A stretch of 64,000 nt of DNA from Zopfochytrium polystomum (Eukaryota; Chytridiomycota; Chytridiomycetes; Chytridiales; Chytridiaceae), in the NCBI GenBank assembly GCA_025765615.1, contig JAIVFJ010000049.1, positions 124,001-188,000 of the forward strand, read 5' to 3'. This document shows, piece after piece, positions 51,397 to 60,853 of the stretch. Numbering within the stretch: position 1 is the stretch's first letter; each line of letters starts with the position of its first letter. The notes below the pieces were generated by a model. That model saw only the letters and a list, made by a program, of their open reading frames with translations. It was not told the DNA's origin and searched no databases. The position numbers and the translations under genes are program-made.

Positions 51397-53112
51397 ATGG
51401 CAGCGGTAGCAAGGGAGGAGGAGGAGGCGATGTGCGCCAGGGCGGACGCGGATTGGACTCGCGCATCGATTACATCGCTTCTCGTTTCGCCTGATCGCTT
51501 TCTCCAAAGCGATCATCTCTGGCCCTGCGGCAGCACCAGCGCCGGCGACGCGGGCGGCGACATTCACGGCGTTGGTGGTGGCAAGGCGAGCCCCGCTTTT
51601 AGCGTCCCCGACGAGAGATCAGTGGACCGAGCCCTCGAAGTTTCAATGGTGGGGGCGCCATTTTAAATTAGTCGCGATAAGAGGGCATGCTCCTCCCGTC
51701 AACAGCCGTCCGTAAAACGCCCCGAAATAATTCCAGAAAAGGCTCGGCTTGCCAGACTCACAGCTCGATCAACTCCGGTCGCTTCCGGTGGATGGCAAAT
51801 GGAAAATAGTTCAGCTCGCCAGAGGCGCTTTTGATAACGTGAGACAAGCGCCACCTGACTCCAACTGATTAATAATGCGCGCTGTTAGTGCTCCAGAGAG
51901 ATGAAGTCCCATCAGCCCCAGAGTTTTGTAAAGGACCTTCTATCGCCAAGAGGTCTGTCGTCAAGAACTCTGGTTCGACTTCGGACGTGCTTAGCGGCCG
52001 AACCCTCAAGGTGAGGCACCAGTCGGTGGCAATGCGTTGTTGACCTATGAATAGTTGGACCTTTTCATTTCTTGCGAGGGGCGGTTACGACGCACTATCC
52101 CATTTTATTGACGCTAACGTCATGCGAAGGCGGCAAGCAACTTCAAGGTGCGTGCAATCCCTCCTGCTCATTTTTGTTTGAAGTTGTTGTTTAGAGTCGA
52201 TGACTGGACACATTTGTACGAAGCACTGCGAATACTGCAGAAAATAAGCTTGGAACCAGTAAGTGTCTTGGCAGTTGTTCATCCCGCTTATTGAAGCTGT
52301 CTTTAAAGGCAGGGCAGGAGGAAATCTGCAGGGATCCAACGTGCATTTGGAAGACGTCAGACCTTCTTCTAAGACATCACGTTGGGGGCGCAACTCCAAC
52401 AAATCGCGCGTCGTGGTCTGCTCCAACCTCCGTTTTCAGTGCCACTCATTCCCCCCTCTTCGTTCGCTCCGAACTGTTTAAGCTTCTGGCTCACCTCTGC
52501 CGAGCTTCTTCACGCTGCTACGGCGTTGCGGTAGGAGCTGTGGACGAACATGGCGTTGCAAGAGGAGAACTAAGCGCTGTTGAGCTTCGGCGGACAGCAT
52601 TTCAGCTGTGGGTTCGGGAGCTGGACGCAGCGACTCGGGAAAGGGCGAGGGTCTGGAGCGGTGCATCAAGGAGGGCGAGCGAGGTTTTCAACGCGTTGGC
52701 GGATGGAACGTACCGCTGGCAACCTATCGTGCAAGCACCAACGCCGCGGGTACCAGAGCGTCTTGTAGTTGACTACCTGGTGAGTTGCTTGATCATGCAA
52801 ATACCCTTCGTCATCTGAAAGGCGGCCTGGACAGATTGTTCACGTCAAGCTTGCACAATCTTTCTACTGCGGGCCAGGATGCACAGAAGCGGTCCGCAGG
52901 AAGCTAAGCGAGTTACGAATTGTGGAGATTTTGCAGGTGCGAGGCCGATTGACTTCAAATCGCCTGAATCTCTAATGAGCAGTAAAAAAAATCCGCTTTC
53001 TCCATCCTTCACACCTATCCAGAGAACGTCACTTTGTCAAGACCGGACGCTTATTGCAGCTGTGGGAAGTTTTACGTTGGTTGCTTCTCAGGAAGCAAAT
53101 TCAATTCCATGA
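51397..53112 (+). CDS. Formin N-terminal (GBD/FH3) domain protein without FH2
   Basis: Nine exons (51397-51648, 51737-51838, 51889-52010, 52055-52147, 52195-52258, 52309-52530, 52606-52779, 52835-52936, 53023-53112) join in phase to about 406 residues. After a short leader the Rho-GTPase-binding region appears (SVDRALEVSMKRLGLPDSQ, then LRSLPVDGKWKIVQLAR), followed by the armadillo-like FH3 part (QPQSFVKDLLSPRGLSSRT, EPSSWTFSFLARGGYDALSH, VDDWTHLYEALRILQKIS, LFVRSELFKLLAHLCRASS). In diaphanous-type formins this region is autoinhibitory and targets the actin-nucleating FH2. Here the reading frame stops at TGA and a gene on the other strand begins soon after, so no FH1 or FH2 domain follows. 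It may be a regulator or a truncated duplicate. The start is the first Met of exon 1. Confidence 0.65.
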
Positions 53113-53255
53113 CTAAAAAATATTTGTGTTTGGACCACTGTCATGGCCACGATGAGCCGAGTGCGCTTAAACAATTCATGTTGTGGGTTTCTGTCTTTAA
53201 GTACTGAACATTGGGTAATGACTGCAGGCCTCTCCTCATAGTGCTGGGATATAGA
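53113..53255. other. Short convergent spacer
   Basis: 143 bp between two converging genes; no signal stands out. Confidence 0.5.
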
Positions 53256-55019
53256 TCAACTAAGAACCTCTCTCACCATTGGATTCGCAATATCGCCAGC
53301 GACTTCAGTTGGAGTGCCACCAGAACGGGCGCCGTTGGACAGCTCCAGCGACGTCATTCTGGGCTGAATTCGCGCCTTCCCCCCTCCGACACCGATTCCT
53401 TTCAAAAATGACATTGCCTGAGACTTTTCTCGCACTTCCGTCTCCTTCGTTGCGGTGACCAGGGCAACCGTTTGCTTCGCTGGCCCGGTTGCTGCAGCGT
53501 GAATGATTGTTTCGCGCTTGGATTGTCGAAGCCACTGCGCTGCGCTTCTTTGAAAATCAGGTGCTGCGCCTCTCGAGAACATGTCCGATGTCGGCACGGC
53601 TGCCGGAGGTGGCCTCATTTGGGCCGCGAACCGCGACATTCCAGGTACAAAGCCTGGTGGACATGGGGGAGGCGGCGCTGGCATATATGGGATTGGCATC
53701 AACCGGACCTCCTGCAGTTGGCTTGTCCGTTTCTGGCTTTCTCGAGCATCTGCTTGAAAATTCGATGATGCAACGGTATTCTGTCGCAACTGGAGCCCGT
53801 CCATGGCCAGCGGCTCTCGAGAAATGTCGAACGACTTTGAACGCGAACGAATTTCCCCTTTGTTAGGTTGGGGAAGTTGCGAGAAAAGCTCTTGATAGGC
53901 TTTGCGGTGGTTGAGCTGTTGGGGTGTGAGAGCATGATCCATGGCAGCAGCTGGTTGTTGCATTTCCCGCTGGAAGTCGGCACCACCTGTCGTGCCTGGC
54001 AGTGCTGCAGTCCAACGGGTTATCTGTGCTGTGGAAATATCATCGTCGCGACTAGCTCGAAAAGGCCCGCTTGCGATTGGTCCAGAGGGAATGGCAGGAA
54101 TACCTTTCTGCGCAAGGCTTTGAACAACTCGTTGTTGAAAGAGGGATAGGGACGATTTCTTGTCCTCTCCCACCGTAGTCGTGGAGAGGGACACGGCAGC
54201 TGTTCGTCCTGGAACAGACGTTGTTGCAGCACGAAGGGGTACGTGGGCCATTGGTGGCGAAGCCGTCGCAGGGACCGTGTTGTTTCGTGCTAAGTTATTT
54301 ACAGTCGACTGAGAGTTCGTATGTATGGGGCTGATTGAATTGTCTTTGAAGTTCATGTCTTCTGACGAGGATGCTGAATGCGCTGCTTGGCGGTGAGGTT
54401 GGGAATTAGCTGGTGGTACGGGTTCCTTTAGAAACGATTGCAAGTGGTCAAAGTATTCCGAAACTCCCAGGGTGGGAGGATTGGCGGGGGAAGACACTGG
54501 CAAGCGAGTGGGTCGAGTTCTCGCAACACGAGAATCACCAAGGGGTCCGGTTTCATTGTGCCCGAGTGACTTCGAAGGGAGTGGCGCCGATGGAGTGAGT
54601 AATTGGCGAGATAATGCCGGGGCTGACATTTTTCGGCGAGCGAGATTAACGGCACCTCGCGGTTTTGAGTAACGCAAGTGGCAGTTGCAATTTAATCGGC
54701 ATTTGCTCCCGTCTTCATTCTCCTGACAGTCGCAGTTTTTGCATTCTCCGAAGTACTTCACAGAAGTCCAACGGGAGTCCTCAGATGCATTGTGCGGCGA
54801 CATAGCGACAGCTGGAGAACCAGAAGGAGAAAACGGCGAGGGGGCAGATGAAGATGAAAGGACGACAATTGTACTGGCGCTGCTGGATTGGCTGGTGGGT
54901 GTACTCTCCGCAGAAGAGCTCCCTGTTCCCACAGACGCCAAGTAAGGTCTCGCACTTGCGAAGGGCGTGAAAGAGCTCTCCCCATGAGAGCCAGACTGGC
55001 GGGGACGGACGGCGTCCAT
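53256..55019 (-). CDS. Low-complexity protein with a six-cysteine cluster
   Basis: A single open frame of 587 residues on the minus strand. Most of it is Ser/Pro/Ala-rich and probably disordered. The one compact feature is a cysteine cluster at residues 93-113 (ECKNCDCQENEDGSKCRLNC, then NC), spacing C-x2-C-x-C-x8-C-x3-C-x-C, followed by a basic stretch. It differs in spacing from the tesmin/TSO1 CXC motif and from metallothionein, so I do not assign it. A Pro-rich segment (MPAPPPPCPPGFVPGM) lies in the C-terminal third. Introns inside the frame cannot be excluded. The product is unknown; a metal- or RNA-binding role would be a guess. Confidence 0.6.
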   Translation of the reverse strand: MDAVRPRQSGSHGESSFTPFASARPYLASVGTGSSSAESTPTSQSSSASTIVVLSSSSAPSPFSPSGSPAVAMSPHNASEDSRWTSVKYFGECKNCDCQENEDGSKCRLNCNCHLRYSKPRGAVNLARRKMSAPALSRQLLTPSAPLPSKSLGHNETGPLGDSRVARTRPTRLPVSSPANPPTLGVSEYFDHLQSFLKEPVPPANSQPHRQAAHSASSSEDMNFKDNSISPIHTNSQSTVNNLARNNTVPATASPPMAHVPLRAATTSVPGRTAAVSLSTTTVGEDKKSSLSLFQQRVVQSLAQKGIPAIPSGPIASGPFRASRDDDISTAQITRWTAALPGTTGGADFQREMQQPAAAMDHALTPQQLNHRKAYQELFSQLPQPNKGEIRSRSKSFDISREPLAMDGLQLRQNTVASSNFQADARESQKRTSQLQEVRLMPIPYMPAPPPPCPPGFVPGMSRFAAQMRPPPAAVPTSDMFSRGAAPDFQRSAAQWLRQSKRETIIHAAATGPAKQTVALVTATKETEVREKSQAMSFLKGIGVGGGKARIQPRMTSLELSNGARSGGTPTEVAGDIANPMVREVLS

Positions 55020-56269
55020 GAATTATCGAGCGCCTCGCGGTGCGACTGCTGTCGCTGAGGATGTTGCTGTTGTTGTTGCTGTTTTCGTTTGACAGATGCG
55101 ATTGGCTACAACGACTGAACTCCCAATGCATCCGCAGCTGAAACCACCGCTGCTGCAGCCGTCAACGCCGCAGCACCCAATGATGAGGGTGGTGGTAGTG
55201 AGTTATATTGGTGCTGAGGACGGTGGTAACGAAGGTGTTGATGGGTGAGGACGAGGAGGAGAAAGGAGAGGGATCAGCCAGTCAGCTTCGGTTGCCACAA
55301 ATTCGTATGGTGGCCGCCGGTCAGTGCCGGCGGCCTTCGATTTTGTCTTCAGTTTCTCTGTCTGCTGCTCTGTCTGCTGCTCTGTCTGGTGCTCTGTCTA
55401 CTGCTCTGTCTGTTTCTCTGTCTGTCTGTCCATCCGTCCCTCTCTTTCTCACGCCTGTCTTCTCTGTCTCGGAGATCGCGATCAAAAATGGATCAACCCG
55501 ATTTGGACGGGAGTTTTGCTGTTTTGCTTCCTTTTTTTATTTGGTGGGCCGGAGGCGCGGCGCGGCCCGCCGTTATTTTTTTTGGCCAACCCATTTCTTG
55601 ATGACCATTCGAATTTTGAACGGCCAGGAACGGCCGAAAAGGGCCGACGGAGCTGGAGCTGGTCCTTGGTGGTTCAAGCGAGACATTGCAAAATTTCCCT
55701 GACCCCTGACAAGGTGTTATCAAGTAATAGAGACTTGAGGGGTGGTTCTTTACCCAACTGAGCGAAGGTCTGATAGTATCATATACACACAAGTCAATGG
55801 CGTGTTCTCATTCTTCAACTGAAATCGTCCACCAAATCCCTGTCTTTCTGAATCCTCAATATACACATTTGCCAAATATTCCAATCAACACAACTTTCCA
55901 GAAGAGCACACTGCATAGTTTGTGAAAATATGGCCCTATCAGAAAGAGGCGTCAACTCCAGTCATTTCCATAATTTTTATATTTTTTCCACTAAGTAGAC
56001 TTATTTTTAGTCTTGTAGCAAAAATTGCCACTTAATAGGGCAGTTAGGAACAATCTTTGTGATAATGAAAGGGCTATTTGGGCTCCTTGGTTACAAACGG
56101 GTCTATGTGTTGTTGACCCAGCAAGCACCGCACAGCCCACGCTTCACAGAAAGAGTCCATTTACAAACTAGAAAATATGTGCAATTTGTCGTTACAGTAG
56201 AGAAGCTAAGGCGCCTCTGCAGGCATACTAAAAGGTACACACGCTCAGCTCAAAAGCTAAAAGCATAAC

Positions 56270-56337
56270 ACCAGCAGGGATTCGAGCCACAGAGCTCGCG
56301 CATGGCGGGAGCTAACCAGTGCGCTATAATAACCGAA
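56270..56337 (-). other. tRNA-like sequence
   Basis: On the minus strand it has an A-box-like TAGCGCACTGGTTAG, a possible anticodon stem-loop containing CAT, and a B-box-like GGCTCGAATCC. Base 33 of the loop is C instead of T and pairing is imperfect, so a pseudo-tRNA or SINE head is more likely than a working initiator or Met tRNA. Confidence 0.35.
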
Positions 56338-56653
56338 CATACAATGGCCGGGCCTTCAATATATACATTGTACACTTACTATGTCTGCTTGTGTGTCTAC
56401 TCAATTGGTTTTGTCCTTTGTTGTCTGTCTTCAGCCCTGTCTGCCACGCCCTAGCTGCAAGACTCATGTTCTTTGTCCAAAGAGATAAGCCAGATTGACT
56501 TTTGAACCTTTTTGCTTTCCCAACCCGTTATATAAAGTCAATAGAATGTAACCACAATCTTCAACAAATGCAATCTTTAAGAATTTAGATTTGTATTACC
56601 CTGAACATTTCTCTCCCCTTTTATAAGAGGGCCTGTGTGGACCTCTTCAACTC

Positions 56654-56692
56654 AGCCATTGCGGGCTTGAACGTTTCAAGCCCGCAATGGCT
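56654..56692. repeat. Perfect 18-bp inverted repeat (hairpin)
   Basis: Arms AGCCATTGCGGGCTTGAA (56654-56671) and its exact complement (56675-56692) separated by CGT. No coding or known element is attached. Confidence 0.9.
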
Positions 56693-57015
56693 AAGGCCTG
56701 TAGTGCGAAACGCTTAGGGTGAACCTCTGACTATCCATGATACACCACAAACACTGATGGCTTAGAGTTCACAGTAAAACAGAGGTGGGATACTGTTGAG
56801 TATTCCACATTCACAGATACCCTGACGTGAGTGTAATCATGAATGTGTGAGTCAGATAGTTGGACGTATGCTGTAGTTCCCCTGCAGCTGGACACTATAG
56901 CCAGATTTGACCAAAGATCTCATACTCTTTATTCTCTTCCAAAATCCTGATGGAGATAAAACCTTGTTCTCTCTTTCATTTTACGGGCGCAGGATTCCTT
57001 ACGGCAATCAACTCG

Positions 57016-57017
<2 letters not shown>

Positions 57018-57047
<30 letters not shown>
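57018..57047. repeat. Poly-T tract
   Basis: About 30 T residues upstream of eRF1. Confidence 0.9.
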
Positions 57048-57260
57048 CTTTTCTCCTTTCCTTTTCCTTTTCTTTCTTGATCGCCTTTTTTCAATTTCTT
57101 TTTTTCCCGTTATTTTTTCGAAAAAAAAAAAACCTTTTATTTTTCTTTCTTGTCCTTCCTGCCGACTACCTCCCTCGTCAAGGTGAGCTACACCACAAAC
57201 CATTATCATCAACCATCGATCGTCGGCTCCCCTCAATCCGTGTGCGGCTCGGCGGAGTGG

Positions 57261-57261
<1 letters not shown>

Positions 57262-57299
<38 letters not shown>
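57262..57299. repeat. (GT)n microsatellite
   Basis: About 18 GT units 65 bp before the eRF1 start codon, in its probable 5' UTR or promoter. Confidence 0.95.
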
Positions 57300-57300
<1 letters not shown>

Positions 57301-57363
57301 GAGAGCAGCACTAAGTCGGAAATGGCTTGTCCCACAGCTTCTCTGCGTTGGATTGCGGTGGCC

Positions 57364-58956
57364 ATGGGCGACAGTTCTGGATCAGGAGGCCATGATGAGA
57401 CCGATCGCAACATTGAGATGTGGAAAATCAAAAAACTCATCAAGAACCTGGATGAAGCTCGAGGAAATGGAACCTCAATGATCTCGCTCATTCTGCCGGT
57501 GAGCGAAAGGAATCGTCTCGGCACAGTCAGCAATAGATCTAACCCATCTGTGATTCCGTCGGGTAGCCGAGGGAACAGGTGCCTGCCATCAGCAAGATGC
57601 TCGCAGAAGAGTATGGAAAGGCATCCAACATCAAATCTCGCGTAACTCGACTCTCCGTGCAATCGGCCATAACCTCCACGCAGCAGCGGTTGAAGCTTTA
57701 CCCAAAGGTTCCTCCAAACGGGTTGGTGGTGTATTGGTAAGATTGACTATTGAAATGATCGTGCGATCCTCGTTACTGAGTCCTTATCAGCGGCACTGTC
57801 GACATGGCCGAAGGGAAGACAAAACAAGTGACTATTTCTATTGAGCCGTTCAAGCCAATCAACACATCACTCTACCTGTGCGACAATAGATTTCACACTG
57901 AAGCTTTGCAAGAACTTCTAGAGTCCGACTCGAAGTTTGGGTTCATCATTATGGACGGTAACGGCACCTTGTTTGGAACCCTCACCGGAAACACCCGCGA
58001 CATCATCCAGAAGTTTCAAGTCGATCTCCCAAAGAAGCACGGACGCGGTGGTCAATCTGCACTGCGTTTCGCTCGTTTACGCGACGAGAAGAGGCATAAT
58101 TACGTTCGCAAAGTGGCGGAGCTAGCTGTCCAGCATTTTATCACAAACGATAAAGTCAATGTGTCAGGACTTGTCCTTGCCGGATCTGCTGATTTCAAGA
58201 CCGAGCTCTCCCAATCAGACATGTTCGACCCCAGACTCCAGGCAAAAATCATTAAAGTCGTCGATGTTTCGTATGGTGGTGAGAACGGCTTCAACCAAGC
58301 AATCGAACTTTGCCAAGAGGTTTTGGCGAACGTGAAGTTCATTCAAGAGAAAAAACTTATTCAAAAGTACTTTGACGAGATATCCCAAGACACGGGTGAG
58401 TTTTATTTGCATTAGCATTCTTCAGTTTTGGGACTTCTAAGAAAATTTCAGGCAAGTACTGTTTTGGTGTCGATGACACCTTAAAGGCGTTGGATTTGGG
58501 CGCTGTCGAGACCCTTATTGTGTGGGAAGGTCTTGACATCACCAGATTCGTGATTCGTCACCCAGTCACCGGTGCAGACGAGGTGAAACACTTGAACAAA
58601 GATCAGGAAAAAGTGAGAGACCATTTCTTCGATTCTGCGGCGAACCTCGATTTGGAAATCGTTGAAAAGAGCTCGCTGCTAGAATGGGTATGCGTCCTCC
58701 TATTTCGCTACATTTACTGAAAACATTTTTTCCAGCTTACGGAAAAGTACAAGGACTTTGGAGCGTCGTTGGAGCTTGTTACAAATAAATCGCAGGAGGG
58801 TTCCCAGTTCGTAAAAGGCTTTGGTGGCATTGGTGGGCTATTGCGGTACAAGGTCGGTTTCAATGCACATACGGACAGTTTTAACAAAATGACCTCGTGT
58901 AGGTTGATTTCGCAAGTATGCAAGTCGATTCAGACGAGGAGTACCTCAGCGACTAA
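57364..58956 (+). CDS. ETF1: Eukaryotic peptide chain release factor eRF1
   Basis: Complete eRF1, which reads stop codons in the ribosomal A site and triggers peptide release. Six exons (57364-57498, 57567-57736, 57791-58395, 58452-58687, 58736-58852, 58903-58956) join in phase to 438 residues, the usual length. Stop recognition: [14 protein letters not shown] (NIKS) and [14 protein letters not shown] (YxCxxxF). Catalysis: [17 protein letters not shown] (GGQ). The eRF3-binding C-domain has SNVKFIQE-type ([11 protein letters not shown]) and [16 protein letters not shown] blocks and an acidic tail DSDEEYLSD. An in-frame ATG at 57322 would add 14 residues; 57364 was chosen because the family N-terminus is short. 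Intact NIKS and YxCxxxF fit three-stop recognition, matching the TAA, TAG and TGA stops seen in this window. Confidence 0.97.
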
Positions 58957-59264
58957 TGGTTTTGTGAGAGCTTCCCGTGTTCTATTGGGTGTGATCTGCC
59001 CACCGGCGGACGCGTGGTTTGCCAAAGCAAATACATTTTTGGGTGTTTTTGTACCTAGATGCACCGGCAGGCAATGCATGCTGCCCTCTTTACTTTTTTT
59101 TTTTTTTTTTTCTTCTTCCGACTAACACAACCAAAAAATGCGCCATTTTCAACAACCACACCGTGACGGAAAAGTGGCTTGACACAGCATTTTTCCCTGC
59201 ACTTATCCGATTCACCGCCAATTGCTGTAAGAATAACTTCTTAAACTGAGTAGGTTTCGCAATT
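58957..59264. other. 3' flank of eRF1
   Basis: Contains a T run at about 59095-59110. No gene is seen. Confidence 0.5.
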
Positions 59265-60110
59265 TTAAGAACTGCTGTTTTGGTGACGATTTTTTTTTTT
59301 TGTTAATACATCAGCAATCATCAACCCAATTGGACAATACACAAGTTTGACCTTTCCTTCTGAGATGAGATCTTCAATATATCGAAGTTTAATATGAATG
59401 TGCTTAACACCTTTGTGATTGCAGGGGCTTGTTGAAATTGTAAATAGTTGATTTGTCATCTTGATCGATTTTAACTGCTTCAATATGAAGATAGATTTCT
59501 TCAAGGAAATTATTATGCCACATTGCCTCTTCACATGCTTCTGTTAATGCAATGTATTCTGCTTCTGTGGAGCTGAACGGTCTAGTTTTTTGAATAGAAG
59601 TTGACCAACTGATTAAACGCCCAAATATCATAAAGATGCAACACTCCTTGATCTGTAATTTGTTTCTTCACCATAACTTTCGTCTGCAAATCCCTTAAGA
59701 GCTTGATCATCAAGATTTCCTCGAAATGTGTTTGATGTGAATAATATGTCCTTTTGCTCTGATGGTAAATATCATATGTTCGTCATAAATATCAATAGAT
59801 TTGACATAACGCTTTCCAGTGTTTTTCACTTGGTTTCTGGATGAATGGAGTTAATCTTCCTACAGCAAATGATAAATCTGGTCTTGTTTTGTTTGATAGA
59901 TAAGCCAGTTTCATAAGGTAAGAAGCATATTCTGATATCCTCATCTTGCCACTTTTGAATCATTGGTGATTTTTCAATGGGAATATTCCATGTCCTAAAT
60001 CGTTTCAAAATCATTTCAGCATATAGTCTTTGCACAATGAAAATTCCATCATTACTTTTGATAATTTCTGCCTTGAGTAACCTTGAGTAACCTTGAGTAA
60101 CCAATTTGCC
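59265..60110 (-). pseudogene. AT-rich copia pol fragment (second family)
   Basis: On the minus strand: the end of a copia reverse transcriptase (FIVQRLYAEMILKRFRTW) and RNase H with SSTEAEYIALTEACEEAMW, then GVKHIHIKLRYIEDLI and CPIGLMIADVLTKK. The reading is broken by frame changes. Its codons are much richer in A/T than those of the copia element at 42-47 kb, so it is a different family. A triple GTAACCTTGA tandem occurs at about 60074-60102. Confidence 0.7.
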
Positions 60111-60191
60111 TAACCTTGATCAGTCATTATCAAATCTTGCTTCAATTTTTTTTCAATTCTTCTGTAAGTTTCTTATCATTTGACACAATCA

Positions 60192-60497
60192 TGTTATGAA
60201 TCACCCTCTGGAAACCTCTGGAACCTTCTGGAACATTCCTTCATGGAACCTTGTGGAACCTTCTGGAACCTTCTTTGCTTTCGTGACTTGTCTTGTTGTC
60301 ATTGGTATCATTGGTATCATTGTATTACTAATTGCTCTTTCTGAAACTTTCTTTGAGTCTTGACAAGGAAGACTCTCAAAAGGTATAAAAGGGGGATGGG
60401 GGACCTGTCCCATCCCTCAAGTGAATTATTGTTTCCAATACAATCATCACTCCTCAGTTCCTTGTCTGCATTGCCCTGTCCTGCCATGTTCCTGACA
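60192..60497 (+). mobile_element. Heat-shock LTR (copy 2)
   Basis: A 306-bp unit, TGTTATGAATCAC to CCTGACA, highly similar to the reverse complement of 25698-26000. It has a TATA box TATAAAAG at 60384-60391 about 110 bp after the GAA/TTC arrays. No matching duplication flanks it, so it is a remnant within rearranged repeats. Confidence 0.75.
60221..60273 (+). promoter_or_regulatory. Heat-shock element cluster
   Basis: GAAccTTCtgGAAcaTTC at 60221-60238 and GAAccTTCtgGAAccTTC at 60256-60273, both perfect four-unit sites; the second is extended upstream by a GAA at 60246-60248 in register. The TATA box follows at 60384. Confidence 0.8.
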
Positions 60498-60853
60498 TCG
60501 TAGATTGGGTTTTTGGCCTTGGTAATGTTCAAATGGGATGCAACCAGTGTGAGTGTGTTGCACATGATTGTGCAGGAATGCAGCATGGCATATTGCATAG
60601 AACCAGAAGAACCGTGGAAGCTGGGCTTCAATCAGGAGACAGGAAGCAACGTGGGTGATGACCTTGATGTTATTTTCTGCAACACCATCACCCTCCTTGA
60701 CAAAAGGGACAGGAGGCTGGAAGATGATGGGCGGTTGGTGGTTGATACAGTTGGCCTCAAATTGCTGAGTATTAACACCGAGGTTGTCTGCCTGTACAAA
60801 TAGTGTTCGACAAATGGGGAAGAGTTGCTCTTCAAAATCAATGTGATCAATTA
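60498..60853 (-). pseudogene. Copia fragment, integrase region (left part)
   Basis: Closely similar to 44580-44940 of the complete copia element. It is separated from its continuation at 62307 by an inserted element. Confidence 0.75.

Larger units (their letters stand above)
55020..57363. other. Intergenic region with repeats and tRNA-like sequence
   Basis: CTGTCTGC-type tandem units at about 55350-55460; a tRNA-like stretch at about 56270-56337 (minus strand); a repeat shared inverted with 31861-31945 at about 56464-56545; a perfect hairpin at 56654-56692; poly-T at 57018-57047; and (GT)n at 57262-57299 just before the eRF1 gene. No protein gene is supported. Confidence 0.5.

Noticed and set aside
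53256..55019. Tesmin/TSO1-type CXC transcription factor
   Set aside because: The cysteine spacing and flanking residues do not fit the CXC consensus, and only one cluster is present.
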